A stretch of 35,905 nt of DNA from Verrucomicrobiota bacterium (GTDB lineage: Bacteria; Verrucomicrobiota; Verrucomicrobiia; Opitutales; Opitutaceae), in the NCBI GenBank assembly GCA_947471035.1, contig CANIWJ010000029.1, forward strand, positions 1-35,905. The letters are read 5' to 3'. The notes under the pieces were generated by a model, which worked only from the letters and a program-made list of their open reading frames with translations, was not told where the DNA came from and made no database searches. The stretch's first letter is position 1, and each line of letters starts with the position of its first letter. Positions 17,052-25,762 of the stretch are shown here, one piece after another. A program made the position numbers and the translations under genes.

Positions 17052-18419
17052 TCAGGCCACCCAAACCGTTTTTGCGTTGGTGAAGGCGCGCACGCCTGCC
17101 TGGCCGAGTTCGCGTCCGAGACCGGAGGCTTTGCTGCCACCGAAGGGCACGGCCACGTGGGAACGGACGGCGTGGTTGATGAAGACCATGCCGGCTTGCA
17201 GGCGCGGGGCGCAGACGTGGCGGGCACGGCGCAAATCGCGGGTAAAAAGTGCGCCGCCCAAACCGTAAACGGTGCGGTTGGCGGCGGCGAAGAGCGCGTC
17301 TTCGTCGCGGGTAGTTTCAACCGCGGCGACAGGGCCGAAGAGTTCTTCGTCGGCGGCGGGCATGCCGGGGGCCACGTCGGCCAGCAGGGTGGGAGGGTAA
17401 TAGGCGCCCGGGCCGTCCGGGCGGCGTCCGCCGAGGACGAGGTGCGCGCCGCGCCGCAGAGAGCGCTCCACCTGGGAATGCAGTTCGTCGCGTAGGTCGG
17501 AGCGGGCTAAGGGACCGAGTTGGGTGGCGGGCGCGGTGGGGTCGCCTACGCGGTAACTAGCCATGGCGACGGCGAGCAGGCGGATGAACTCGTCGGCGAT
17601 GCACGTGTGCACGATGAAGCGTTTGGCGGCGACGCAGCTCTGGCCGTTGTTGCCGAGGCGGGCAGCGGCGCAGAGGGCGGCGGCGGTGGGCAGGTCGGCG
17701 TCGGGGAAAATGAGGTAGGGGTCGCTGCCGCCAAGTTCGAGCACGACGGGTTTGAGCGCGGCCCCGGCCAGGGCGGCGACGCGGCGGCCGGCGGCGGTGC
17801 TGCCGGTGAGGGTGACGCCGGCGATGCGCGGGTCGGCGATCAGGGGTTCGATTTTCGCGCCGGGTGCGAGCACGCAGTCGAACACGCCGGGGGGCAGGCC
17901 GGCGCGGGTGGCGAGGGCGCAGAGGGCGAGGGCGCAACCGGTGACGTTGCTGGCGTGTTTGAGCAGGATGACGTTGCCCGCCACCAGCGCGGGCACGGCG
18001 GCGCGGATGACCTGCCAGAGCGGGAAGTTCCACGGCATGATGGCGAGGACCACGCCGAGCGGTTCGTAGTGCACGGAGACTCCGGCGGGGGCGGAGGAGG
18101 GGTGTTCGGGGCGGAGCAGGGCGGCGCCGTGGCGGGCGTAGTGGCGGCAGCAATCGGCGCATTTGGCGATTTCGGCCAGAGCCTCGGCGAGGGGTTTGCC
18201 CATCTCGGCCGTAATAAGGGCGGCAAGGGCGTGGCGCTCGCGGTGGAGCGCGGTGGCGAGGGCGCGCAGGTGGCGGGCGCGTTGGGCGGGGGGCATGGCG
18301 CGCCAGAGGGGCGCGGCGGTGTGGGCGGCGTCGAGGCGGGCCTCGAGCTGCGCGCGAGTGTGGGCCGGGTAGCGGGCGAGAATGCGGCCGGTGGCGGGAT
18401 TAAGGGAGACGAGCGGCAT
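17052..18419 (-). CDS. Aldehyde dehydrogenase (succinate-semialdehyde dehydrogenase-like)
   Basis: This 455-residue NAD(P)-dependent enzyme has a standard aldehyde dehydrogenase layout. Key blocks are IMPWNFPLWQVIRAAVPALV (cofactor domain), LTGSTAAGRRVA, VLELGGSDPYLIFPDADL (general-base Glu), NNGQSCVAAKRFIVH (catalytic Cys), EELFGPVAAVETT and FGGSKASGLGRELG. The short N-terminus (MPLVSLNPATGRIL) and overall length fit the YneI/Sad-type succinate-semialdehyde dehydrogenases, but the substrate is not certain. The gene diverges from the GH39 gene across 138 bases and abuts the ROK gene tail to tail. Confidence 0.9.
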   Translation of the reverse strand: MPLVSLNPATGRILARYPAHTRAQLEARLDAAHTAAPLWRAMPPAQRARHLRALATALHRERHALAALITAEMGKPLAEALAEIAKCADCCRHYARHGAALLRPEHPSSAPAGVSVHYEPLGVVLAIMPWNFPLWQVIRAAVPALVAGNVILLKHASNVTGCALALCALATRAGLPPGVFDCVLAPGAKIEPLIADPRIAGVTLTGSTAAGRRVAALAGAALKPVVLELGGSDPYLIFPDADLPTAAALCAAARLGNNGQSCVAAKRFIVHTCIADEFIRLLAVAMASYRVGDPTAPATQLGPLARSDLRDELHSQVERSLRRGAHLVLGGRRPDGPGAYYPPTLLADVAPGMPAADEELFGPVAAVETTRDEDALFAAANRTVYGLGGALFTRDLRRARHVCAPRLQAGMVFINHAVRSHVAVPFGGSKASGLGRELGQAGVRAFTNAKTVWVA

Positions 18420-18557
18420 AGGGAGCTACGGCTGGGTTAAAGCGGCAGCGTGCCGTTTCGGATGTGGGGCGGGCAACGACCAAACCGGAGTCAGGAAATC
18501 GTGGCGGCACACGCCTCGCGGCTTGTGCTTGGCTTGGGACGGGGCAGGCTGGGAAGC

Positions 18558-20048
18558 ATGACTTCGTCTACCCCCGTCGTCGTCGATGCCGTTGGCTCGA
18601 CTCTGCCCTTTAACCGGTTTTTTCAGCGCGGCGTCGGCTCTTGCCACGCTTATCTGACCTTGCGCGAGGATTTCCGCGAACATGTGCGGCTGGTGCAGCG
18701 CGAGATCGGGTTTGGCGGCATCCGCTTTCATGGAATTTTCACCGAATACGTGGGCGTGGTGCACGGCGGGGAGGAGGCGGACGGCGGGCCGCGTTTGAAC
18801 TTCCAAAATGCCACCAAGATTTACGAGTTTTTCGTCGCGCAGGGGATGAAGCCTTTTGTCGAACTCGGGTTTATGCCGACGCGGTTGGCGAGCGGGCCGC
18901 AGACCATATTTGATTATCGGGGCAACATCACTCCGCCAAAGGAACGCGCGCAGTGGTCGCGTCTGGTGCGGCGTTTCGTGGCGCATCTGGTGGAACACTT
19001 CGGAATCGCGGAGGTGTTGACCTGGCATTTCGAGGTGTGGAACGAGCCCGATCTGCACAACACGTTTTGGACGGGGACGATGGCGGACTATTTTGAGCTC
19101 TACGCCGATACCGCGCTGGCGGTGAAGGCGATCGATGCGCGATTGCGGGTGGGCGGACCGGCGACCTCGAAAACGATGTGGGTGCCGGATCTGCTGGCGT
19201 TTTGTGCGGAGCGGAAGGTGCCCTTGGATTTCATTTCGACGCATCATTATTGCGTGGATGCGGATCTGGTGCGCGGGGTGCCGGACGGGCCGATGTATTA
19301 CCGCGGCATGCGCGGCATGCGGGGCGATGTGGAGCGGGTGCGGGTGCAAATCGCGGCGTCGGCGTTTCCGGAGGCGGAACTGCATTTCACGGAGTGGAAC
19401 TCTTCTCCGGCGCACGAGGACGTTTATGGCAAGGACACGGCGTTCACCGCCGCTTTCGCGCTGCAAACCATCAAAGAAGTCTCCGGTCTGGTGGATTCCT
19501 ACATGTGGTGGACGGTGAGCGATATTTTTGAGGAAAGCGGGCTGAGTCTGCGGCCCTTCACCGGCAAATACGGACTGGTGAATCAACACGGGGTGAAGAA
19601 GCCGGTGTTTCACGCCTTCCGCTGGCTGGCGCAGATGTTTGACGCGGAGCTGCCGCTGGCGGCGGCTTCGGTGCGGGCCTCGCGTTCGACGGCGGGCGAT
19701 GTGCGGTTATTGACCTGGAATCTGCCCGAGGTGGTGGAGACCGATCTGGGCGGCGGGGACTGGAAAACACGGGGGGCGGAGCGGGCGGATGCATTTCACT
19801 TCAACGGTTTGCACGGTCGCTATCGGGTGCGGGTGTGGATCGTGGACAACGAGCGGGGTAACGCCTTGCACGCGTGGCGGGCGATGGGGGCACCGGATTA
19901 TCCCAAAGCGGACCAGATCGAGGCTTTGCGGCGGGCGGGCGAGCCGGTCGTGCTGCGCGACGAAACGCTGGACTTGAGCGGGGACTACGCGCTGGCGCTG
20001 ACCTTGCCGCCCTGCGCTGTGGTGTTCGTTGAGTTAGGGCGGAGTTAG
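18558..20048 (+). CDS. Glycoside hydrolase family 39 (beta-xylosidase-like)
   Basis: The ATG at 18558, behind a GGGAAG site, gives a 496-residue protein; upstream in-frame codons encode no family sequence. The TIM-barrel carries the GH39 acid/base block WHFEVWNEPDLHNTFW and the nucleophile block LHFTEWNSSPAH. VDSYMWWTVSDIFEESGL is also typical. A C-terminal beta-sandwich follows after about residue 370. Family members release xylose from xylo-oligosaccharides, and some act on other glycosides. No signal peptide is seen, so it probably works in the cytoplasm on imported oligosaccharides. It overlaps the 3' end of the convergent phosphatase gene by 4 bases. Confidence 0.9.
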   Translation: MTSSTPVVVDAVGSTLPFNRFFQRGVGSCHAYLTLREDFREHVRLVQREIGFGGIRFHGIFTEYVGVVHGGEEADGGPRLNFQNATKIYEFFVAQGMKPFVELGFMPTRLASGPQTIFDYRGNITPPKERAQWSRLVRRFVAHLVEHFGIAEVLTWHFEVWNEPDLHNTFWTGTMADYFELYADTALAVKAIDARLRVGGPATSKTMWVPDLLAFCAERKVPLDFISTHHYCVDADLVRGVPDGPMYYRGMRGMRGDVERVRVQIAASAFPEAELHFTEWNSSPAHEDVYGKDTAFTAAFALQTIKEVSGLVDSYMWWTVSDIFEESGLSLRPFTGKYGLVNQHGVKKPVFHAFRWLAQMFDAELPLAAASVRASRSTAGDVRLLTWNLPEVVETDLGGGDWKTRGAERADAFHFNGLHGRYRVRVWIVDNERGNALHAWRAMGAPDYPKADQIEALRRAGEPVVLRDETLDLSGDYALALTLPPCAVVFVELGRS

Positions 20049-20878
20049 CGCGGGTTTGATCCGAGCGGGACCGGAGCGGGAGCCGGAGGCGACGCGGGTG
20101 CTGCCGCCGGCGCGAGCGCGGGGGCGGCGGCGTCGGGCACGGAGGAAGGCACGACGGGCACCGGCGGGGGCGGTGGAGGGGGAGGTGGCAGCACGGAAGC
20201 GGCGAAGGGAGCGAGTTCGCGGCGAACGTCGTCGAGGGCGATTTTCATCGCGGGGCTTTTGAGCATCTCACGGCCGATGGCTTCGCCGAGGATGCGGCCG
20301 GCGGTGGTATCGCTGGGGTAGTGGGAGCCGCCGAGCACACGGCACCACATGACCTCGCGAACCTGGGCGGCGAAGACGTCGCGATGATCGGGGTAGAGCT
20401 CGTCGAGAATGATGGACCAGGTGGCGGCGTCGCTGGAGTGTCCGCTTGGGTAGGAGGCACTGCGGGAGGCGCGGGGGTGGGGTTTGACGTGCGGGTCGCG
20501 GAGGTGGGGCCGGGGGCGGGTCCAGAGCCGTTTGCCGGTGGTGGCCACGGCGTAGCTTTCCTGGGTGATGGTTTTGAAAAACGCGGCCGTGACGGGCAGA
20601 TTTTCCGCCGTGAACCAAGGGCCGAGCTCAGGCTGGGCGAAGGTAAAAATCGTCTGGTTGGCGACGCGTTCGACGCGTTTGAGTTGCTCGGGGGTGCGAT
20701 CCGCCTGGATCGCGAGCACGGTTTCGAGGTCGGCAAGGCCGGCCGGGGAATCGTCTTCCGGGGCGGGGGGAATGACGGTGGCGACGTCGATGCCGGTGGG
20801 CTCGATGAAGAGCGCGGCGGGCAGTTGGGCGACGCTTAGGAAAACGACAACGAGAAGGGTGAGCAGGGGGCGAAACAT
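20045..20878 (-). CDS. Secreted class A acid phosphatase-like PAP2 protein
   Basis: A 277-residue exported protein starting with a signal peptide (LLTLLVVVFLSVAQLPAALF). It has the three-part PAP2/vanadium-haloperoxidase active site: KRLWTRPRP (K-x6-RP), SYPSGHSSDAATW (PSGH) and RVLGGSHYPSDTTAGR (SRx5Hx3D-like). That order fits PhoN-type non-specific acid phosphatases, which release phosphate from organic esters in the periplasm. After residue about 225 comes a tail of nine consecutive Pro and then Pro/Ala/Ser repeats, probably a flexible or wall-spanning linker that normal family members lack. Its gene converges on the GH39 gene. Confidence 0.88.
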   Translation of the reverse strand: MFRPLLTLLVVVFLSVAQLPAALFIEPTGIDVATVIPPAPEDDSPAGLADLETVLAIQADRTPEQLKRVERVANQTIFTFAQPELGPWFTAENLPVTAAFFKTITQESYAVATTGKRLWTRPRPHLRDPHVKPHPRASRSASYPSGHSSDAATWSIILDELYPDHRDVFAAQVREVMWCRVLGGSHYPSDTTAGRILGEAIGREMLKSPAMKIALDDVRRELAPFAASVLPPPPPPPPPVPVVPSSVPDAAAPALAPAAAPASPPAPAPVPLGSNPR

Positions 20879-21107
20879 GGCGGGTGTGGCGGGGCGCGGC
20901 GCAAGTTGCGTGCCGTTGTCGGCTTGGGTGCGTCACAATTCGGAGACAAGGTTTATGCTAAAAAACGCAGTCCTCGGTTTAATCGCGCAGGGTTTTTGCC
21001 GTTAAGTAGTTATTCATGTTCACGCTCTACCTCCATCGCGCACAGTCTCAATGCGATGGAGGTGGCAACCGACCCCATGGAGTGTCTCGAACTGGCGGGT
21101 GAGGACG
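20879..21107. other. Gene-poor spacer with an 11-bp hairpin
   Basis: This stretch contains the promoter side of the phosphatase gene and no convincing protein gene. A perfect 11-bp inverted repeat, ACCTCCATCGC (21029-21039) and GCGATGGAGGT (21053-21063), with a 13-base loop, is the only clear structure. A short open frame from 20906 lacks family similarity and runs into the inserted element, so I do not call it a gene. Confidence 0.5.
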
Positions 21108-21429
21108 ACAAGTTAGGTTCCTCGCTGTTTTCAGTGGGTAGTTTTGGTTTGACCGCTAATGCCGCGGCTCAATGAGCGCGGCAGAGAGCGAGTGGCTTCG
21201 CGTTGCGAAACGGCCGTGTTCGACGTTACGGCCAATGGCCTCGACATACAGTAATGACTGCTTAAATAAGCAATTAGCCATTTTCCCAGCGAGGCCATTG
21301 GCCGAGGAATCGACCGCGTCGGCCGACTTGGTCGGCAGGTGAAATCTCGGCGGCGGACTTTGGCTCGCCGCATTAGCGGTTCTTTCCCGGTCTTTGCACC
21401 CACTCAAAACAGCGAAGAACCACAAGTTA
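21108..21429. mobile_element. 306-bp non-autonomous transposon (MITE) with 8-bp target duplication
   Basis: The element spans 21116-21421. Its ends are 24-bp inverted repeats with 22 matches, each opening GGTTC(C/T)TCGCTGTTTT and ending AGTGGGT when read inward. Directly outside both ends stands the same 8-base word, ACAAGTTA (21108-21115 and 21422-21429), a perfect target duplication. A second perfect 11-bp pair lies inside (ACCGCTAATGC at 21152-21162 and its complement at 21370-21380), and GGCCAATGGCCTCG faces CGAGGCCATTGGCC further in. The 8-bp duplication and GGTTCTTCG-like tips resemble the ISL3 family. There is no transposase gene, so movement would need an enzyme from elsewhere. Confidence 0.9.
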
Positions 21430-21709
21430 AAGAATAACGAGCTGACCTAGGCTTGTTTACGAGCCAAGGCACCGCAGCGCAGATTCCGCTTGCAGCGTGC
21501 CTTCCAAGAGCGGGCAAACGGGCTGGCGATCGAAGCGGGGTCGAGCGACATAGGGAGACAGGCGTGTATCTTGCCGGCACCGCGTCACTGCTGGCGAGTT
21601 TCCTGAAGCCCGAGGAGCGTAACCTCCTAGTGGATCTGTATCCAAAGTGGGTATCGCCTGGCAAGATGGTGAGAGGTGGTTTTGCCCCGCGCACACCACG
21701 CGGGTTTTT
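21430..21709 (+). other. Unassigned stretch ending in a terminator
   Basis: Between the MITE and lepB I find no recognisable protein. AAGGCAC (near 21472) faces GTGCCTT (near 21503), and GGCTT/AGCC pairs occur before it. The stretch ends in a plausible rho-independent terminator on the plus strand. It may hold a small RNA gene or a decayed gene cut off by the transposon. It does not match tmRNA, RNase P RNA or 6S RNA as far as I can judge by eye. Confidence 0.3.
21686..21709 (+). terminator. Orphan rho-independent terminator
   Basis: A perfect 6-bp GC stem, CCCGCG (21686-21691) and CGCGGG (21699-21704), with a 7-base loop, is followed by five T. It is oriented to stop plus-strand transcription about 50 bases before lepB, yet no gene precedes it for 280 bases. 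Confidence 0.65.
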
Positions 21710-21758
21710 GCTTCCTGCGGTGGCTTGATTCGCGTGCAGTGGGGGCAACTTACCCACC

Positions 21759-23045
21759 ATGTTTGGTCTTTTCGCTTCCCAGCACCGCAAAACCCGCAGC
21801 CTTGCCAACGACTGGCTGGAACTCGCCCAAAAGGTGGTCAACTACCGGCGTGACGTGCTGTCCGCCGCCGACCTGGCGGCGCTTGGGGCGGCCTCCGGCC
21901 AAGTCCGCCAACTGCTGCGTGAGCGGGCCGACACCGCCAAACTGAAACTGGGCATCGACGCGCTCGAACTTGTGCTGCGTCGCACCGGCGGCCCGCATTA
22001 CCCGAAATCCAGTCTGGTCGAGAACGTGGAGTTTTTTCTCGTGGCGGCGATCGTCATCCTCGGGTTGCGGTCGTTTTATGTTCAGCCGTTCAAGATCCCG
22101 ACCAATTCGATGTGGCCATCCTATTACGGAATGACCGGGCAGATTTACACGAGCAAGGCCGAGGAGCCTTCCGTGCTCGGGCAGGCGGTGGGGTTCCTGG
22201 CGGTCGGGGCCTCGCCCCGGCGCGTCGATGCGCCAGAAAGCGGCGAGGTGCTCTTGCCGCTGGGCGGAAACGGGCGCGGATTGATTTCGTTCACCGAAGT
22301 GGCGGGACGCTCCTGGCTGGTGTTGCCGGACCGGCAGCGCGAATACCGCATCTTCGTGGGCAATCGTGCCGCCCTGGTGCGCGTGCCGCTGGATTTCGAC
22401 ATGGACTGGGTGTTGCGGGACACGTTTTTCCCCGGGGATAAACGCTCGCTGGGCGAGATCATGAACGCGGAGCGGCTGGCCGGCCGGCTGGCCGAGGCCT
22501 CCATCGCCACTACCGCCGGGCCGCAACGCGCCTACTTTCTGCGCACCGGCAAGACGGTGCGCGCGGGCGAGCGTGTGCTGTCCTTCGATATTTTGACTGG
22601 CGACCAACTGTTCGTGGACCGGGTGAGTTATCATTTCGTGCGGCCCAAGGTCGGTGATGGCTTCGTGTTTCGCACCGGCAACATCCCCGATCTGGCGCGC
22701 ATGGGGGGCGACCAATACTACATTAAGCGGCTGGTCGGCGTGCCGGGCGACACCCTGCGCATTGCTGATTTCACCCTTTACCGGAATGGTGCTCCGATCA
22801 CAGGTGCGCCGGCGTTCGATAAAAACGCGCATCAGGCGGAGCGCTACGTCGGTTATCGCAATGAAGGCGCTTTCCGGCGCGGGGCCGAGGTCACGGTCGG
22901 CGAACATCAATACATGGCGATGGGCGATAATTCCGCCAACAGTCTGGATGGTCGTTACTGGGGCACGGTGCCGGCCAAGGATGCGGTGGGTCGCCCGCTT
23001 TTTATCTACTATCCCTTTACGAAGCGCTGGGGTCCCGCGCCGTAA
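21759..23045 (+). CDS. lepB: Signal peptidase I
   Basis: Type I signal peptidase cleaves signal peptides at the outer face of the inner membrane. The 428-residue protein has a cytoplasmic N-terminus of about 85 residues and one clear membrane segment (about 89-106, VEFFLVAAIVILGLRSF). The catalytic serine is in FKIPTNSMWPSYYG (Ser117) and the catalytic lysine in DQYYIKRLVGVPGD (Lys323). The C-terminal block MGDNSANSLDGRYWGTVP is also present. About 200 residues separate Ser and Lys, much more than in typical enzymes, because of a large inserted beta-rich region (about 135-280). This long form is plausible for the phylum. It appears to be a single-gene unit. Confidence 0.93.
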   Translation: MFGLFASQHRKTRSLANDWLELAQKVVNYRRDVLSAADLAALGAASGQVRQLLRERADTAKLKLGIDALELVLRRTGGPHYPKSSLVENVEFFLVAAIVILGLRSFYVQPFKIPTNSMWPSYYGMTGQIYTSKAEEPSVLGQAVGFLAVGASPRRVDAPESGEVLLPLGGNGRGLISFTEVAGRSWLVLPDRQREYRIFVGNRAALVRVPLDFDMDWVLRDTFFPGDKRSLGEIMNAERLAGRLAEASIATTAGPQRAYFLRTGKTVRAGERVLSFDILTGDQLFVDRVSYHFVRPKVGDGFVFRTGNIPDLARMGGDQYYIKRLVGVPGDTLRIADFTLYRNGAPITGAPAFDKNAHQAERYVGYRNEGAFRRGAEVTVGEHQYMAMGDNSANSLDGRYWGTVPAKDAVGRPLFIYYPFTKRWGPAP

Positions 23046-23202
23046 ACGCTAAAGGGTGACGCAGCACGCCGACCACGCGGTTCGGTATCTGCAAAGCACG
23101 CCGTAAAAGTACTTAAGTCTAAAGCCGGGAGAGCCGATAGAGAGGACCACGCTGCTGCGGCATTCGTCGCGGTACGTTTCCATATATTCCCTTATTTAAC
23201 CC

Positions 23203-24063
23203 ATGGCTCTCTCTACTCCGGCCTCCTTTTTAGGGCGTCTTCTGGCCACGTCCTTGTTTGTCGGTTGCGCCTGCGGCGTGATCACCTCTCCGCTGTTCGG
23301 TAATGCCGAAGCGGCCGCGCCCGCCGCAGCTGGGGACGGGCACAACTCCGGCGCGCTTGACCTGCTGCTGGCGGGTAATCGCCGCTTCTTCAAGGGGCGC
23401 ATGTTGCACCCGGACCAGACCATCGGTCGCCGAGAGGATTTGGCCAAGGGGCAGCAACCCTTCGCGATCATATTAACCTGCTCCGATTCCCGGGTCGCAC
23501 CCGAGGTTTATTTCGACCAGGGATTGGGGGATATTTTTGTCATTCGCACGGCGGGTAACGTGATCGACGACCACGTGATCGGGAGCATCGAATACGCGGT
23601 GGAGCACCTGAAGGCGTCCTTGTTGCTTGTGGTCGGGCACGAGCGCTGCGGCGCGGTGGCGGCGGCGGTGGCTGGCGGCCATGCGGATGGTCACATCGGT
23701 TCCATAGTGGAGTCGATCGCACCCGCCGTGAAGGCTACCGAAGGTCGGTCCGGGGACCATGTGGATAATACGGTGGCGAAGCACGCGCGAATGACTGCGG
23801 ACGCCTTGCGCGCCAGCGATCCCATTCTGGCCGCCGCTGTGAAGGCAGGCCACCTCACCGTACTTGCCGCCCGTTACGATCTCGATACCGGCCGGGTGGA
23901 GCTGCTGAAGGATAACGATCAGGTCGAGTCTGCCGCCGCGCCGGAAGACGAAGCCAAGGCCGCGCCCGCCGCCGGCGCGCACCCCGATCCGCATGCCGCC
24001 GCCCCGGCTGCTGCCCATGCCGTGCCCGCGCCTGCCGAGCACACACCTGCGGCCGGTCATTGA
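23203..24063 (+). CDS. Beta-class carbonic anhydrase, exported
   Basis: Carbonic anhydrase interconverts CO2 and bicarbonate with a zinc ion. The 286-residue protein starts with a signal peptide-like segment (about 8-37, ending near AEAAA), so it is probably periplasmic. Zinc and active-site motifs are [12 protein letters not shown] (Cys, Asp, Arg) and [14 protein letters not shown] (His, Cys), with the supporting block [27 protein letters not shown] split over the dimer face. After about residue 240 there is an Ala/Pro/His-rich tail ([20 protein letters not shown]) absent from ordinary members. It might bind metal or be a linker. A hairpin terminator follows. Confidence 0.92.
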   Translation: MALSTPASFLGRLLATSLFVGCACGVITSPLFGNAEAAAPAAAGDGHNSGALDLLLAGNRRFFKGRMLHPDQTIGRREDLAKGQQPFAIILTCSDSRVAPEVYFDQGLGDIFVIRTAGNVIDDHVIGSIEYAVEHLKASLLLVVGHERCGAVAAAVAGGHADGHIGSIVESIAPAVKATEGRSGDHVDNTVAKHARMTADALRASDPILAAAVKAGHLTVLAARYDLDTGRVELLKDNDQVESAAAPEDEAKAAPAAGAHPDPHAAAPAAAHAVPAPAEHTPAAGH

Positions 24064-24084
24064 GCTTCGTTCCGCGTCATGACT

Positions 24085-24113
24085 CAAACTCCGCCCCGGA
24101 GTGGCGGAGTTTG
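24085..24113 (+). terminator. Stem-loop after the carbonic anhydrase gene
   Basis: A perfect 11-bp stem, CAAACTCCGCC (24085-24095) and GGCGGAGTTTG (24103-24113), with a 7-base loop, begins 22 bases after the stop codon. There is no long T-run beyond the stem, so it may be an intrinsic terminator of moderate strength or an RNA-stabilising hairpin. Confidence 0.65.
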
Positions 24114-24149
24114 GTCTACTGTGCATCTTGCATGGCTTACCCTATACCC

Positions 24150-24317
24150 ATGCCCAAGATGCGAAAAAAGTCCGACTTGCCCGCCAAACTCTGCGCGGTC
24201 TGCGCGCGGCCTTTTAACTGGCGGAAAAAGTGGGAGAAGGTCTGGGACGAGGTAAGGTATTGCTCCGACGCTTGCCGTCGGGGAAAACGGACTCAGGCAG
24301 CCGAGAACGCATCATGA
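24150..24317 (+). CDS. DUF2256 small zinc-finger-like protein
   Basis: This 55-residue basic protein matches DUF2256: [39 protein letters not shown]. Four Cys in C-x2-C ... C-x3-C spacing could bind zinc. Starts at 24132 and 24150 are both in frame; the latter, [11 protein letters not shown], matches the usual short N-terminus better. The stop overlaps the next gene's ATG (ATGA), so they are cotranscribed. The biochemical role is unknown. In other genomes DUF2256 genes are often next to photolyase/cryptochrome or flavoprotein genes, which fits the flavoproteins downstream. Confidence 0.88.
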   Translation: MPKMRKKSDLPAKLCAVCARPFNWRKKWEKVWDEVRYCSDACRRGKRTQAAENAS

Positions 24318-25720
24318 GCACGGAGACTCAGGCGGACGACGTGTTTGAGCGTGCCGTGCGCCTGCCTGCTTCCGCCGTCGCCGCCTTTGCCTGGCACGAG
24401 GCTCCGGGGGCCTTGGAGCGACTCGCCCCGCCGTGGGAAAAGGTCACGGTCGTGGCTCGTGCCGGCACTGGTTTGCAGGCTGGCGCACGGGTGACGCTCG
24501 AAAACCGACTCGGTCCGTTTCGTCTGCGATGGGAGGCGGAACATCGCGATTATGTACCGGGACGGCTTTTTCGCGATGTGGCATTGCGCGGGCCTTTCGC
24601 ACGCTGGGATCATCGCCATGAGTTTACGGATTGCGCCGATGGAGGGTGCGAGCTTCGTGATCGCATCGCTTACGCGTTACCCGGTGGGGCGGTGGGACGG
24701 TTACTCGGTGGCGCTTGGGTACGGGAGAAGTTGCGGGCGCTGTTTGCCTATCGGCAGGCGGTGACGCGCGATGACCTTCGCTTCGCGCAGGACCATCCGG
24801 GTGCGCCCGCGCTGCGCGTGCTGGTGAGTGGCGCCTCGGGGCTGGTGGGGCGCGCCTTGGTGCCGTTTTTGCAGACGCAGGGCCACACCGTGCTGCGGCT
24901 GGTGCGGCACGCGCCGCGCGGCCCGGATGAGGTGTTTTGGAATCCTGAGGCGGGGGCGGCCGGGCTGGAGCTCGAAGCGGCGGGCGAGCTCGACGCGGTG
25001 GTGCATCTGGCGGGCGCGGGCATCGCGGACGCGCGCTGGACGCCCGAGCGCAAGCGGCTCATCCGCGAGAGCCGGGTGGCTGGTACGCGTTTGCTCGCCG
25101 AAGCGCTGGCGGCGAGGGCGCGCCCGCCGCGCGTGGTGGTGGGTGGCTCGGCGATCGGGTATTACGGCGAGGGCGGTGAAGCTTGGCTGGACGAACAGAG
25201 TCCGGCCGGGGCGGGGTTTCTGGCCGAGGTCACGCGGGCCTGGGAGCAGGCTTGGGCGCCGCTCGATGCGGCGGGCACGCGGCGGGTTTATTTGCGTACC
25301 GGAGTCGTGCTCTCGCCGGCCGGGGGCGCGTTGGCCAAAATGTTAACTCCTTTCCGGCTCGGTTTGGGCGGCCCGGTGGGAGCGGGAGACCAGTGGTGGT
25401 CGTGGATTTCGATCGACGATCTGGTCGGCGTAATCGGGCACGCGTTGTCTACGCCGGAGGTGCACGGGCCGCTCAATGCGGTGGCTCCGGTTCCGGTGAC
25501 CAGCCGAGACTTCGCGCATGGTCTGGGCAAGGTGCTCGGCCGACCGGCGATTCTGCCCCTGCCGGCGAGTGTGTTGCGGCTGGCGTTGGGCGAACTCGCG
25601 GACGAGGCTTTGCTGGCCAGCCAGCGGGTGAGGCCGGGTGTGCTGCGGGAGAGCGGCTATCGGTTTCGCCACGAAAATTTAGCGGACGCGTTGCATCATT
25701 TGCTGGGGCGGGTTGCTTGA
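24314..25720 (+). CDS. SRPBCC domain fused to SDR39U1-type NAD(P)-binding epimerase (TIGR01777)
   Basis: The start at 24314 overlaps the upstream stop (ATGA) and gives 468 residues. Residues about 8-155 form a SRPBCC/cyclase-like ligand-binding domain ([20 protein letters not shown] ... RWDHRHEF). Residues about 165-468 are an atypical short-chain dehydrogenase of the SDR39U1 group. They show the nucleotide-binding [36 protein letters not shown], the active-site-like [18 protein letters not shown] and [18 protein letters not shown]. The reaction is unknown for the group. A 42-base gap leads to the next flavoprotein gene, so it is part of a probable four-gene operon. Confidence 0.9.
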   Translation: MSTETQADDVFERAVRLPASAVAAFAWHEAPGALERLAPPWEKVTVVARAGTGLQAGARVTLENRLGPFRLRWEAEHRDYVPGRLFRDVALRGPFARWDHRHEFTDCADGGCELRDRIAYALPGGAVGRLLGGAWVREKLRALFAYRQAVTRDDLRFAQDHPGAPALRVLVSGASGLVGRALVPFLQTQGHTVLRLVRHAPRGPDEVFWNPEAGAAGLELEAAGELDAVVHLAGAGIADARWTPERKRLIRESRVAGTRLLAEALAARARPPRVVVGGSAIGYYGEGGEAWLDEQSPAGAGFLAEVTRAWEQAWAPLDAAGTRRVYLRTGVVLSPAGGALAKMLTPFRLGLGGPVGAGDQWWSWISIDDLVGVIGHALSTPEVHGPLNAVAPVPVTSRDFAHGLGKVLGRPAILPLPASVLRLALGELADEALLASQRVRPGVLRESGYRFRHENLADALHHLLGRVA

Positions 25721-25762
25721 TGGCGGTTTTGAGATTTCGCCCCTTACGCATCCCTTTTTTTC

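Noticed and set aside
20906..21175. 89-codon plus-strand frame running into the MITE
   Set aside because: It has no family similarity or good ribosome site. Removing the MITE in thought only adds a few codons to a stop, so it gives no restored gene.
21404..21841. 145-codon minus-strand frame between the MITE and lepB
   Set aside because: It overlaps the lepB start, has no recognisable domain, and has low-complexity Arg/Ser/Pro content.
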